A DNA stretch of 64,000 nucleotides from Pantoea sp. RIT-PI-b (GCF_001187905.1 NZ_LGIS01000014.1:514897-578896); one strand, 5' to 3'. Positions 40,801-49,629 are shown, counted from the first letter of the stretch. Numbers and translations are program-made. The notes: generated from the sequence alone by a model not told the origin.

Positions 40801-40849
40801 AAGTGCCAAAATAAACCAGCTTGAGGTTGAGGTGGCTTCTTTAAAATAA
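37835..40849 (+). CDS. Tail-tube domain fused to a full tail fibre with S74 chaperone
   Basis: A 1004-residue chimera. Residues 1-150 resemble the separate tail-tube protein at 40921: VHYLADNESHQYLDG and HYVILNGYISG against VNYIADDTVHAQLVA and FFVVYNGYVSG. Residues about 245-430 carry fibre repeats (DIGLSAV, NLSDLAN, ARTNLNVYSKAEA twice). A collar domain follows near 480-630 (LPAGHAAADGQLLNRADYPDLW). The end (892-1004) is a peptidase S74 auto-cleaving chaperone with the dyad motif SDERIK and a closing coiled coil. GTAC density drops to host level after about 39200, so the fibre end was probably acquired. Confidence 0.85.
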   Translation: MSSIFHGGNTYIFYNTDANNNIPTSVTYKSIDELGAFPQVKINSSTTSIETYNDEWVQVLSGNMSIDSVSIVVHYLADNESHQYLDGAFTNQTNFQIKVSLYESQDSLDQHYVILNGYISGFSDSGDQNEVYSRTYTFTAEDVVSRGTAQDPANLRIGDFGVGANGETYPQYESATPAGNSFIKVPALREDNPIGGDLGGFAFVDNGGDKTAQLAIPSDGNLGIYIKNTDNDWLSIPLKSTNDGLYLPLTRTINGKVLSSNITLSKTDIGLSAVTNDAQLKIASNLSDLANVATARTNLNVYSKAEADATTLTLVPKNTTVNGHALSGNVSVTAGDVGLGNVLNAVQLVASNNLSDLANEATARTNLNVYSKAEAVPSTLTVNGKALSTNITLTSSDTGSFSIANNLSEGVPATIRTNIGAAKSGINADITGITGLSGPLRLGGDAASDYDAVTLKQLLANAGGGTGATLNGVMNNFLGAVEWFNGTRAKLPAGHAAADGQLLNRADYPDLWNAISTGVLNSVTEALWQNSGVTTNVASNRGMYSTGNGTTTFRMPDLNGSQSGSTPNLYLRGTGTGVSGIPAGTTSESALPNLTGQMSLHGGQVASIISAVNGVFAGGGGGTTYRTPVSLPESTGASSFGRLDFDSSKSNSVYGRDGVGEARPRSAWGIWLIRVNGLYSAANSIFNVITADTSLPATGTAVYGGGLRSDYKVGSANYVSTTLTSRSIIGNEISARLDIIDNSGSTENRTAFTFKHGASGSSGLGGDIRCISGELGLYSSGESSLRLRQDGTARIQIAGSTGNYLEMNNSGNSLGQNLTLNTNNGAWLRHINADADGTSYIFSQLGGVNNYFIGTPNTGGNRNLYINSYVLGTQIQIQSDRVFANKFMNAPAFTPTSDERIKTERVIMTNAIDKVLQLQGYESYKLTFSEDNTFTTGGLLAQDVQKVMPVAVKSGGGNGLNENGDLVENLLSVDYNALSALFVEAIKELSAKINQLEVEVASLK
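38687..38754 (+). repeat. 68-bp direct repeat in fibre gene, copy 1
   Basis: Nearly identical to 38891-38958 with about four mismatches, exactly 204 bp (68 codons) away and in frame. It encodes NLSDLANVATARTNLNVYSK. Recombination between copies would add or remove one shaft unit. Confidence 0.85.
38891..38958 (+). repeat. 68-bp direct repeat in fibre gene, copy 2
   Basis: Second copy of the repeat at 38687-38754, encoding NLSDLANEATARTNLNVYSK. Confidence 0.85.
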
Positions 40850-40920
40850 ATTTATAAAATAAATAATATGAACGCTCTACAAGGATTGTGGGGCGATAAC
40901 TTAATCAAGGATGAATCCCT

Positions 40921-41379
40921 ATGGCATTTAATATTCAATCCGGTGCGAACATTACAGCATCTATCGGTACTGCTGGCGATGCAGTTAGTACTACATTCAC
41001 TGCTATCCCTGAGTTAGCATCTTTCACTACAAGTGGCGGTACTAGTACTGTCATTGATGTAGTGACTTTTAACAGTCCGTACAATCGTAAGCTATTAGGC
41101 ACTAAAGCAGTAGCTGATATTAGTATCACAGTTAACTACATTGCTGATGACACTGTACACGCACAATTAGTAGCGGCTAACGAAAACCAAACTCGTATTC
41201 AGTTAAAACTTGAGTACTTCCAGGATGCAACTAAGCAAGAAGGTTTCTTTGTTGTTTACAATGGTTATGTAAGCGGTGACCAGTTGGCTGGCGATAAAGA
41301 TGCAGTAGTTACACGTGAATTCACCTTCGCAGTGGATGGCGGCCCGGTTTCAAGTGGCCTAATTGACGTTTCTCCATAA
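40921..41379 (+). CDS. Major tail tube protein
   Basis: A 152-residue beta-rich protein just before the tail assembly chaperone pair, the usual place of the major tail protein. It contains NYIADDTVHAQLVAANE and GFFVVYNGYVSGDQLAGD, typical for a tube-forming fold and shared with the N-terminus of the upstream fusion. No C-terminal Ig-like domain is present. AAGGA nine bases before the ATG gives it an independent, probably strong, ribosome site. Confidence 0.78.
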   Translation: MAFNIQSGANITASIGTAGDAVSTTFTAIPELASFTTSGGTSTVIDVVTFNSPYNRKLLGTKAVADISITVNYIADDTVHAQLVAANENQTRIQLKLEYFQDATKQEGFFVVYNGYVSGDQLAGDKDAVVTREFTFAVDGGPVSSGLIDVSP

Positions 41380-41399
41380 TAATACCAAAAGGAATTGGA

Positions 41400-41702
41400 A
41401 TGAATCTCGAACAATTGAAAGAAGCATTAAAGCCTGAACTACATAAAATCACTCTCACTAATGGTACTGAACTGTACGCACATCGCCCTAAACTTAGTGA
41501 TCTTGAAAAGTGCATTACTGCTAAAAGTACTTTAGTACTATGCATCACTGATGATACAGGCTATCACGTTTTCTCAGATGGTGATGAGTCAGGTAAGATC
41601 GATATTAACGAAATCGATACTGTAGTTGCCAATGAGATTTACACTAAAGCCATGGAACTATGGACTACTGACACCACACAGGATGAAGTAGAAAAAAAAT
41701 AA
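41400..41702 (+). CDS. Tail assembly chaperone, short form (gpG-like)
   Basis: A 100-residue protein between tube and tape measure genes. It opens NLEQLKEALKPELHKITLTNG and ends in an acidic helix. In long-tailed phages this gene makes a short chaperone, and a fraction of ribosomes shift to -1 near its end to make the long GT form that coats the tape measure. The last codons GAA-AAA-AAA-TAA provide the shift site. Confidence 0.85.
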   Translation: MNLEQLKEALKPELHKITLTNGTELYAHRPKLSDLEKCITAKSTLVLCITDDTGYHVFSDGDESGKIDINEIDTVVANEIYTKAMELWTTDTTQDEVEKK

Positions 41703-42100
41703 GAACCGGTAATCCCCGCATTAACTTAGCTCTGAAGTTAATCCACAAACGGGGATTGTCACCGGAAGACCTAGACAAACTTGATCCCGAAATATTTGAA
41801 GCTTTGCTTATCTATGACTCAGTAATAGAACCGAATGGGGGCAGAGTAGAACAAATCCGTTTTGCCAACTTATGCCACCTGATTCTAATGTCGTCTGGTA
41901 ATTTGACAGAAGAGGGTATGAAACGTGCCAAAGTTGAAGATTGGGATCTATTCGGATTGTTAAGTAATAAAAGTACTAAACAAATCGCTGAAGAAGCAGC
42001 TAAGGCGAAAGAAGAAGAACAAAAACGCAGCTTTAATGCATTGGCAGAGAGTATTAAAGATGCCGCATTAAAGGGTAAAAACAAAAATGGCAAAAAATAA
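41400..42100 (+). CDS. Tail assembly chaperone, frameshifted long form (gpGT-like)
   Basis: A -1 shift on A-AAA-AAA at 41693-41699 continues as IRTGNPRINLALKLIHKRG and then SPEDLDKLDPEIFEALL to the stop at 42100, giving about 233 residues. The downstream frame is open from 41687, has no good start of its own (only a TTG at 41756) and overlaps the tape measure start. Frame arithmetic confirms the required direction. The T part is helical and lysine-rich at its end. Confidence 0.85.
41693..41702 (+). other. Programmed -1 ribosomal frameshift site
   Basis: The heptamer A-AAA-AAA in the G frame is followed at once by the UAA stop codon. It has the classical X-XXY-YYZ form and the same position as in lambda and other long-tailed phages. 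Eight A in total (41692-41699). Confidence 0.85.
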
Positions 42101-44291
42101 GCAGCAAATGATTTTTGAAATCGATGGTAATGTTACTGGCTTACGCCGTGCACTTTCACAAGGGGCAAATTCTCTTCAAACATTTGGACAACAATCTGAT
42201 GATCTATTTGGTGGATTTACTACTCAATTTGCAGAGATGGCAGATCGCTTCAAGGGATTCAATACTGGTATTCTTGGTGTAGCAGGTGCTGCTGGTCTAT
42301 TGGCTGGCGGTATCTATACTGCAATTGATTCAAGTAATGAATTCGTCAAAACATACAATGAAGTATCTAAAGCCAGTGGGTTAACAGTTACTGAACTTCA
42401 ACAGTTACAGAAAACATTTAATGGCTTAGGTCTAGATGTTGAAAAGTTTGGGGATATCAACAGAGACGTACTTGATCACTTAGGCGATGCTTTTCGTGAT
42501 GGAAGTGGCCCAGCAGAAGATCTAAAAACCTATGGTGTTAATCTTCAGGATTTGAATAAGTACCTAAACCAGACTGACGGCGGCATTAAATCTCTTGCTA
42601 CTGCATTCTATACAATGCAAAAGGCAGGTAAGAACAATGCAGAAATCACAAATGCCCTTGAAACACTGGCTAGTGATGGCAGTAAGTTAATCAGCACTTT
42701 CCAGAAGTACAATGACGTTGCCGATTTGATGAATGGCATTCACTCACAGACCGCAGTACTGACAGATGAGAACGCACAGAAGTTTGCCGATTGGGATGCA
42801 AAGGTAACGAACCTAAGTACTACATTTCAGTTATGGAAGGCTAACGCACTTGCACCGACACTTGATGATATTCAAACCTTATTCGATGTTATGAACAAGG
42901 ATTGGTCAAAGACTGATTTCATGCAAATGTTCCGTAACTTCTACTACGGTGGTGATAATGCAATTGCGAAGGTACTAAGACAGATTGACGGAGTAGATCC
43001 GGCAGGGATATTTGGTACTAAAGAATGGAATGAAAAGCACAAGGACGACAAGCCCAAAACCGATACAGAAAAACCTGCACCTACTGGCGGTTATATCAAT
43101 CAGGCAAAGGTAGATGCAGCAGCTAAGGCCGCAGCCGCGAAAGCAGAAGCAATAGCTAAACAGGAAGCAGCGAAGCGAGTACAGGCACAGAAGAACTTAG
43201 AGCAAGTAATCAGCCAAATTGGACTATCTGAAGGTGATATCCGTATTAAAACCTTCAATCGTCAACAGGATGAAGTAGTACAAAAGATTAAGGACTCAGC
43301 TAAAACTCTGAAGCTTACAGAATCTCAAACTACCTCATACCTATCCCAAGCCTACGATTCACGTACTAAACAGTTCAAGGCAATGATTGACGATATGATT
43401 GGGTACTCAGATCCTAACAAGGGACTGAAACAGCTATCAGACAACATTGCAGCAGTTGGTACTAATATGACTAACTCACAGGCTCAGATGCTGTTACAGC
43501 AACAGAACCAGCGTGTAGGGCTACAGGTACAAGGTACTGATGACAGTAATCCATTCGATAACAGTGAAGTACTGAAACAGAAGCAGACTGACTTACAGAA
43601 TGAAATGCAGTTAGAACTCACGATGAATGAACAACTGAACAGTAAGTTGGGTACTTCACATGAGGAATACCTGAAGCGTAAGCAGGCTATCACCAACAAG
43701 TACAATCAGAAATCATTGGCTATTGAAGCAGAAAATACTCAATCGCAGATGCAATTGCTAAGTGATTCTGCTGGCAGCCTCGGTACTATCATGGCGGGTG
43801 CACTTGGTGAAGGTAGCAAAGCGGCACAAGCAGCGTTTGCAGTACAAAAGGGTATCACCATAGCGAACACCATAATGAAGATTCAGGAAGCACTGGCAAC
43901 AGCACTTGCTACGCCATTCCCGATGAACATTGCAAATTATGCCCAAATACTTTCAATGGGTGCATCAATCATCACTACTGCAAAGGGTGCAAGTGGTCAG
44001 GCCCACAGCGGTATTGATTCAGTACCAACAATGGGCGGTAAGGATGAAAGTACCTGGATCTTGCAAGCAGGTGAACGAGTACTTAGTAAGAACAATAACC
44101 GTGATCTTACTAACTTCCTAAGCAATCAGAATGCAAACGGTAATGGTGGTAGTTCATCACCAGTTATCAATGCACCATTGATTGTTCAAGGGGCACCAAA
44201 CATGAGTGATGCCCAAATGAATGCAATGCTACAGAAACACCAGAATTCAGTACTTCAATCAGTTCGTGCAGCACAAAAAAGAAATACATAA
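42087..44291 (+). CDS. Tail tape measure protein
   Basis: A 734-residue protein that sets tail length. It has a helical N-terminus, a hydrophobic patch (GILGVAGAAGLLAGGIYTAI near residue 55), a long Ala/Lys/Gln-rich helix (about 335-385) and a second hydrophobic region near residues 570-640. At the usual 0.15 nm per residue it predicts a tail near 110 nm. It overlaps the end of the T frame by 14 bases. Confidence 0.9.
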   Translation: MAKNKQQMIFEIDGNVTGLRRALSQGANSLQTFGQQSDDLFGGFTTQFAEMADRFKGFNTGILGVAGAAGLLAGGIYTAIDSSNEFVKTYNEVSKASGLTVTELQQLQKTFNGLGLDVEKFGDINRDVLDHLGDAFRDGSGPAEDLKTYGVNLQDLNKYLNQTDGGIKSLATAFYTMQKAGKNNAEITNALETLASDGSKLISTFQKYNDVADLMNGIHSQTAVLTDENAQKFADWDAKVTNLSTTFQLWKANALAPTLDDIQTLFDVMNKDWSKTDFMQMFRNFYYGGDNAIAKVLRQIDGVDPAGIFGTKEWNEKHKDDKPKTDTEKPAPTGGYINQAKVDAAAKAAAAKAEAIAKQEAAKRVQAQKNLEQVISQIGLSEGDIRIKTFNRQQDEVVQKIKDSAKTLKLTESQTTSYLSQAYDSRTKQFKAMIDDMIGYSDPNKGLKQLSDNIAAVGTNMTNSQAQMLLQQQNQRVGLQVQGTDDSNPFDNSEVLKQKQTDLQNEMQLELTMNEQLNSKLGTSHEEYLKRKQAITNKYNQKSLAIEAENTQSQMQLLSDSAGSLGTIMAGALGEGSKAAQAAFAVQKGITIANTIMKIQEALATALATPFPMNIANYAQILSMGASIITTAKGASGQAHSGIDSVPTMGGKDESTWILQAGERVLSKNNNRDLTNFLSNQNANGNGGSSSPVINAPLIVQGAPNMSDAQMNAMLQKHQNSVLQSVRAAQKRNT

Positions 44292-44315
44292 AGCCCAAAT
44301 TAGGGCTTTAAATTT

Positions 44316-44960
44316 TTAAGGTGTAGGTGGTGTAGGTGGTGTAGGTGGTGTAGGTGGTGTAGGTGGTGTAGGTGGTGTTAACGCTTGAATTATAGCTATT
44401 GTCTTGTGTGCTTTTCGTAACGATCTATACCCAACGCAAAGTATCAATATTACGGAAGCAATTTCTGCCGCAAAGACGTAGTTTGTGAAATAATCTATAG
44501 CTACTGTGTTGCCGGTTATGTTTATGAACTGATGCGTGTTTATCCAGAATATAAACGCAATGCAGGCTACTAAAATAAGTATCGGAAATAAAATAGTATC
44601 ACTGGTCTTGGGTTTTGATACGGCGTAAGTGGTATGATCAAAGTATCTGCTTAGATTGCTATACCAGTAAATTTTATGCTTATTATCTTCCAAGTGCTTT
44701 AGGAAGTCTTTTATTTGAGTTTCATCTTCGAACTTAAAGCCATTAACAAAATTGAATTTATCAGTGTCGTGTTGCTTCTTGGAAAAGTCATTTATTTCAG
44801 TGTTGTAATAATCTTTTTCGCCATAAAATAAAGACCATAATTTATTGAATAATATTGAAAGAGATGAGCTTTTCCAAATAAACATGGCCGTAAGGAAAAT
44901 TACACCAGTAGGAATGATCAATGTTATTAAAGTTGCAAAATTACTTGTAATGAAATCCAT
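44316..44960 (-). CDS. Reverse-oriented three-span membrane protein with PTP-repeat tail
   Basis: A 214-residue protein inserted against the direction of the tail operon, between tape measure and gpM-like genes. Hydrophobic spans lie near residues 8-30, 122-140 and 155-180. The C-terminus is a run of about six Thr-Pro-Pro units encoded by a 9-bp tandem repeat. It has no GTAC word in 645 bp, against one per about 100 bp in its neighbours, marking it as late-arriving cargo (a moron). Function unknown; exclusion or toxin-type roles are possible. Confidence 0.68.
   Translation of the reverse strand: MDFITSNFATLITLIIPTGVIFLTAMFIWKSSSLSILFNKLWSLFYGEKDYYNTEINDFSKKQHDTDKFNFVNGFKFEDETQIKDFLKHLEDNKHKIYWYSNLSRYFDHTTYAVSKPKTSDTILFPILILVACIAFIFWINTHQFINITGNTVAIDYFTNYVFAAEIASVILILCVGYRSLRKAHKTIAIIQALTPPTPPTPPTPPTPPTPPTP
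44321..44379. repeat. 9-bp tandem repeat (GGTGTAGGT unit)
   Basis: About six head-to-tail copies encode the Thr-Pro-Pro tail of the reverse-strand membrane protein. Copy-number change keeps the frame and only lengthens or shortens the tail. Confidence 0.9.
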
Positions 44961-44998
44961 TATAAAATTGTCCGTAATAAATATAAAAGATAAGATAA

Positions 44999-45568
44999 AT
45001 GAGGGCTGTCATAGTGGCACTATTTTCAAAAAACATCAAGATTGGTGACTTTCAATTGTCATCACAGGAACCACGCTACAGTAACCGTAGTTGGACGGGT
45101 TCACATATCCAACGTAATACTGGCATTCAGTACTATCAGATTTCATTCACACTGAACTTCAATAAGAAGGACATTCAGGAATACCAATCATTCATTGCAA
45201 AGTACGGACAGGGTGCAGCTTTCGCTATGGACTTGGGACATTTGAGTACTTACTACGGTTCTCAGCAGACTTCATTACGAGCTACCGCAGTAGCCGCTAA
45301 GGGCGTTAGTGCTATCACTTGCAGTACTAATACCCTTGAAGTGGGTACATTGATTCAGTTCAGCAACCACAAGAAGATCTACCGCATCATCGGTAACTCG
45401 TCAAACGTTATGACCGTATTCCCGGCACTACGTGCATCAGTAGCTATAAATGAAACAGTGAAGTACTCAAACATAGAGGGTTCATTTGTACTGGATGTAG
45501 ATAATGATTTAAAACTAAGCGTGGGTAATGTGATGAATATTACTTTAAAAGCAACTGAGGATATCTAA
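44999..45568 (+). CDS. Minor tail protein (gpM-like)
   Basis: A 189-residue protein in the position of lambda gpM. The region SRSWTGSHIQ is followed by YYQISFTLNFNKKDIQEYQSF and GAAFAMDLGHLSTYYG, then strand-rich sequence. A GTG at 45014 with GAGG nine bases upstream is an alternative start; the ATG at 44999 has no clear ribosome site. It overlaps the next gene by one base. Confidence 0.65.
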   Translation: MRAVIVALFSKNIKIGDFQLSSQEPRYSNRSWTGSHIQRNTGIQYYQISFTLNFNKKDIQEYQSFIAKYGQGAAFAMDLGHLSTYYGSQQTSLRATAVAAKGVSAITCSTNTLEVGTLIQFSNHKKIYRIIGNSSNVMTVFPALRASVAINETVKYSNIEGSFVLDVDNDLKLSVGNVMNITLKATEDI

Positions 45569-46206
45569 TGAACTCAGCCATTTTTACAAATGCATCATTA
45601 CTTTCATATTATAATATGACTCATGGAACATCACTGATGGTACTAAATCTTGCTCAGTTAATGTCTATGGGTGTTCATGTAAAGTGCGTTGATGTGTACC
45701 CACAACAGGGATTAGGCGTTAATGCTATTCACTTAACAGACGGGTACGTTGATATTGTAGCTAATGGAATTAACTACACATCATTTCCCGATTTCATTAA
45801 TGATAGTTTCCCTACATTCACTGAACAAAAGGATATCAGTAACGATAGTATCAACTTCAAGATCAGTAACGTAAACACATCGTTTCGTACTCTTGCCCTC
45901 GGTGGTGCATTCAAAGCAGCACAGGTAAACGTCTTTCTGACTATTCTTAATCCGGCTAACAATGAAGTACTCGTACATGATCTAATGTTCAGTGGATACA
46001 TTGACTACTTTGAAAGTACTTCAAATAACTCTGCCGAGAATATTCAGAATGAACTAACTGTTAATCTTAATTCAGTATGGAAGAAGTTAGATGTTCAGAT
46101 GAAAACTACTGCTGCTAACTCAGTACACCAATCCACACATCCTAACGACGCATACTTTAGCCTATTAGGTATTGTTAATAGTGGTCAAGTATGGAAGTAC
46201 AAGTAA
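45568..46206 (+). CDS. Minor tail protein (gpL-like)
   Basis: A 212-residue protein at the gpL position. It has no CxxC cluster as in lambda gpL, so iron-sulfur binding is not indicated. KFKISNVNTSFRTLALGG and VLVHDLMFSGYIDYFES resemble distal tail proteins that build the ring between tube and tip. The stop shares one base with the next ATG. Confidence 0.62.
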   Translation: MNSAIFTNASLLSYYNMTHGTSLMVLNLAQLMSMGVHVKCVDVYPQQGLGVNAIHLTDGYVDIVANGINYTSFPDFINDSFPTFTEQKDISNDSINFKISNVNTSFRTLALGGAFKAAQVNVFLTILNPANNEVLVHDLMFSGYIDYFESTSNNSAENIQNELTVNLNSVWKKLDVQMKTTAANSVHQSTHPNDAYFSLLGIVNSGQVWKYK

Positions 46207-46604
46207 TGAAGAAAAGAGAAAGAATTAAACATCTTCTTGAACATGCAGAACAAGTACTATCAATGCCATACGAATTAGCTACTAACGATTGTAATATTAT
46301 CGTAGTTAAAGCAATTGATATTCTATGTGATACCGAATACACGCCTATTGCATATGGTAAGTACTCAACGGTTAAAGAAGGTATGGAAATATTCAAGGTT
46401 AATGGATTTGAAGATCTTAAAGCACTTGTAATGAAACATGGTGTGATTACAGAATTCCCTGTTATGGGGGATATCATGATTGATAATCTCAATGCGAGTA
46501 TTGTACTTAACGATGTAGTACTTTCAGTAAATCATCAAACTAAAAAATTTGAAGTTAAGAGGCTATCGGACTTTAAGGATAAAGTCTTTTATAGAATAGG
46601 ATAA
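46206..46604 (+). CDS. Tail-tip protein with NlpC/P60-like remnants (gpK position)
   Basis: A 132-residue protein started at the ATG at 46206, which has GGAAG eight bases upstream; an ATG at 46191 is in frame but inside the previous gene. NDCNIIVVKAIDIL resembles the catalytic Cys region of the small NlpC/P60-like DUF6950 tail proteins, and VMGDIMID the GD(V/I) strand. A clear catalytic His is not evident, so it may be a structural relic of the peptidoglycan hydrolase. Confidence 0.58.
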   Translation: MKKRERIKHLLEHAEQVLSMPYELATNDCNIIVVKAIDILCDTEYTPIAYGKYSTVKEGMEIFKVNGFEDLKALVMKHGVITEFPVMGDIMIDNLNASIVLNDVVLSVNHQTKKFEVKRLSDFKDKVFYRIG

Positions 46605-46608
46605 TGGA

Positions 46609-49600
46609 ATGGGATCAGGAAGTAATGGAATACTTGGTGCATTGATTACAGCAGTAGCAGTATTTGCAGCAGCCTATACGGGAGGTGCTTCACTAGGAGC
46701 GGCAGCCGCATACGGGGCAGCCGCAGGTGTAGCCAGTTATGTAGCAACAAGCATGTTAAGCCAGTTAGGTTTACAAGCTACTAGTGATTCAGCAACAACA
46801 CTATCACGACAAACATCACCAACTTCAGGTATGCCAATCTTGTACGGTGGTGATAAGCCGAATTTGAACAATGGTTGTTATATTAAAACTGGTTCAATCG
46901 TGAACTGGTTCAATGTGCTCAATGGTGATTCACAATATCTATTCACTAGCCATGCTATTGCAATGGGTGAAATCACTAACGTAATTAGCCAAATCTATAT
47001 TGATGATGAACCAGTATTAGCAAGTTCAATTACGACTGAAGGTGTAGTAAATCCTTCAGTAATTGCATCAAAGTACCGCGATTATCTACAACTGGAAGTA
47101 TACTTTGGAAAAGAGACATACACTCAACCTAAAGTACTAGCTGCTCAATACGCTGGTGCAAACTGGAATAACTCAACATTCCACGGTAACGGTGTAGTAC
47201 AGATCTATACGGTAATTAAGAAGACTCAGGATAGCCTTGAGGATTCACTACTAATCAATGACAACTACGTACTAACTTGTGAAGCAAAGGGCCGTATCAT
47301 CCGTGATTTGGTTGATATGCAATTACGTTGTGCAAGTAATGGCCCGTCACAGATTTATGACTTAATCACCAATACAGATTTTGGTATGGGACTAGACGTT
47401 AACCTTATTGATCTCGCTAGCTTCAGAAGTGCCGCACAATACTGTGAAAACTTTGAGTACTACAGTAATGGTGCTATTGATTACTCACAGACATACAAAT
47501 CAAATATTGAACAAATTCTACAAACGTTCGGTGGTATTCTTTATATTCATGCAGGTAAGCTTTACCTAACAGTTGATGTACAAGGTACTTCAATTGCTAC
47601 CTTTGATGAATCGAATATCTATGGTGATTTTAAAGTAACTACTTCAGGTATGAGTGATTATGCAAATACCATTGATGCAACCTGGAAGAACGTAGCCAAT
47701 AGTTATTCAGACGATATTGTACGTATCCCTTCTGATATCAGTCAGGATGATGTGATTGCAAGTGATGGTCAGATCATTACCGTAGCTCGCGATTATACAT
47801 GGTCATACGATAAAGACGCAGTAGCGGCTATGGTTAACGTTGACCTACTGAAATTGAAGTACTCACAGAATCAAATCAGCTTCTCTACATACGATGGCTG
47901 GGATTTGAAGGTATGGGATATTGTCACTGTTAACTTCCAGGAAAACGGAATGGTTAACAAGCTCTATCGAGTACTCAGCAAAGATATACTAACTACTCAA
48001 GATTCAATCGGTTTAGTGCAGCTCAGATGTGTTGAGTACCATAACGAAATCTATCAAGGCGTTGATCCGGGCGTTTGGTCTGTTGATGGCAGTATCAGTA
48101 CTGTAGTGAACGTGATTCCACCTACGAACCTTCAGGTAACTAAAGTAGGCGGCACAGTAGCGAATGGTCAGGTAGTACTTGTAGATTGGGATGCTTCATT
48201 TGATGCGTACTTACGTGGGTACTATGTCTATTACAGGCTTACGGGTGCAACAACTTGGACGTTTGCAGGGCAGACAAGCCAGTACGTAACCAGCTATGAA
48301 CTGTACTCACTCGAAGCAAGGCAGAACTATGATTTTGCAGTTGCTGCATTCAACAATCTAGGCTTTATTTCTAGCAAGCTAACCATTACCGGCGTTAAGC
48401 CAGATTTTGAATTTACCTTACCGGGAATCACGGGATTACGCCTAAGCAACGCTCAGGATTCACTGACAAGTACTAACAGTACTGATTTCATGTTCACGTG
48501 GGATTCACAGGCGTCTCTAAGCGTTAACGGTAAGCCGTGGTCTACGTACTTCACTCGCTATCAGATCATTATCTATAACAGTAGCGGTGTAGCTCAGAAG
48601 TCGTACTACACGCAAGACAACCACTTTACGTACACGCTCGCGATGAACAAGAGTGACAACATCGGGCGTAATGTGAAGATTGGTATAGTGGCATGGGGTG
48701 CAACATCCGGTACTTACTCACCAGAAGTACAGTTAGCGGTGAACAATCCACAGGCACCACTACTACCAAATCTGGTAGCACGTTCGGCGATTGGGCAGAT
48801 TGTGTTTACCTGGGATGATACGAACAGACCAGAAGACTATGCCGGGATCTTATTTCAGATTAGTAGCTCAGAAGACTTCTCTAGCGGCGTTCAGTACTTC
48901 ACTACTGATAAGTGGTATACCGAATGGGTAACAGTACCAGATGGTCAGTTCTATATCCGAGCAGGCCAATATGATGTATTCGGTATGGATGGGATTATCT
49001 ATACCCAAATGATTCCTTTCCTACAACAAACATCAATACCGTTTAGCCAACTGAATAATGATGTAGTGGATGGTATCATTGGCAGTTCAGAGTTCAATGA
49101 AGTAGTAACACAGATTGTTCAGGATGAATCCGGTACTTCTTACTTCTTATCTGTAAATGACAAAGGTTATGTTTCGGGTATTGGTATTAAGGTGGATGGC
49201 GAAACACAGGAATCGGTATTCACTATCATTGCTGATAGATTCAGTTTGATTAGTTCTGCAACGGCTGGTGATAGTACTAAGGTTTACCCATTCGTAGTTC
49301 AGAATGGTACAACTTGGCTTAATAACGCTGTCATACAGAATGCTGCGATCGGTACAGCACAGATTCAGGACTTAAGTGTATCCAATTCTAAAATAGCTAA
49401 CCTTTCAGTTAATGCATCCAAGATTCAAAAAGCTAGTATCGGATCTGCTGAAATCGCTACTACTATTCAGAGTGATAACTACAGTGCAAACCAATCAGGT
49501 TGGCAGATTAATAAGTCTGGTACTTTCTATATCAATGGTAACGGTAATGGTCGATTAGTCATAAATAATACTCAGATATTAGTGTATGACGCTAACAACG

Positions 49601-49629
49601 TCCTACGCGTAAGAATGGGATTATTTTAA
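46609..49629 (+). CDS. Tail tip host-specificity protein (gpJ-like)
   Basis: A 1006-residue central tip protein. The N-terminus has an Ala/Gly-rich helix (about 10-55), then the conserved SGMPILYGGDKPNLNNG. A baseplate-hub core follows (NTDFGMGLDV; FGGILYIHAGKLYL). Two fibronectin-III-like domains lie at about 505-710 (PTNLQVTKVGG, ITGLRLSN). The end (ISQNASIGSAE-like repeats, then VYDANNVLRVRMGLF) is typical for gpJ. It likely contacts the host receptor region and opens the tail. Confidence 0.88.
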   Translation: MGSGSNGILGALITAVAVFAAAYTGGASLGAAAAYGAAAGVASYVATSMLSQLGLQATSDSATTLSRQTSPTSGMPILYGGDKPNLNNGCYIKTGSIVNWFNVLNGDSQYLFTSHAIAMGEITNVISQIYIDDEPVLASSITTEGVVNPSVIASKYRDYLQLEVYFGKETYTQPKVLAAQYAGANWNNSTFHGNGVVQIYTVIKKTQDSLEDSLLINDNYVLTCEAKGRIIRDLVDMQLRCASNGPSQIYDLITNTDFGMGLDVNLIDLASFRSAAQYCENFEYYSNGAIDYSQTYKSNIEQILQTFGGILYIHAGKLYLTVDVQGTSIATFDESNIYGDFKVTTSGMSDYANTIDATWKNVANSYSDDIVRIPSDISQDDVIASDGQIITVARDYTWSYDKDAVAAMVNVDLLKLKYSQNQISFSTYDGWDLKVWDIVTVNFQENGMVNKLYRVLSKDILTTQDSIGLVQLRCVEYHNEIYQGVDPGVWSVDGSISTVVNVIPPTNLQVTKVGGTVANGQVVLVDWDASFDAYLRGYYVYYRLTGATTWTFAGQTSQYVTSYELYSLEARQNYDFAVAAFNNLGFISSKLTITGVKPDFEFTLPGITGLRLSNAQDSLTSTNSTDFMFTWDSQASLSVNGKPWSTYFTRYQIIIYNSSGVAQKSYYTQDNHFTYTLAMNKSDNIGRNVKIGIVAWGATSGTYSPEVQLAVNNPQAPLLPNLVARSAIGQIVFTWDDTNRPEDYAGILFQISSSEDFSSGVQYFTTDKWYTEWVTVPDGQFYIRAGQYDVFGMDGIIYTQMIPFLQQTSIPFSQLNNDVVDGIIGSSEFNEVVTQIVQDESGTSYFLSVNDKGYVSGIGIKVDGETQESVFTIIADRFSLISSATAGDSTKVYPFVVQNGTTWLNNAVIQNAAIGTAQIQDLSVSNSKIANLSVNASKIQKASIGSAEIATTIQSDNYSANQSGWQINKSGTFYINGNGNGRLVINNTQILVYDANNVLRVRMGLF

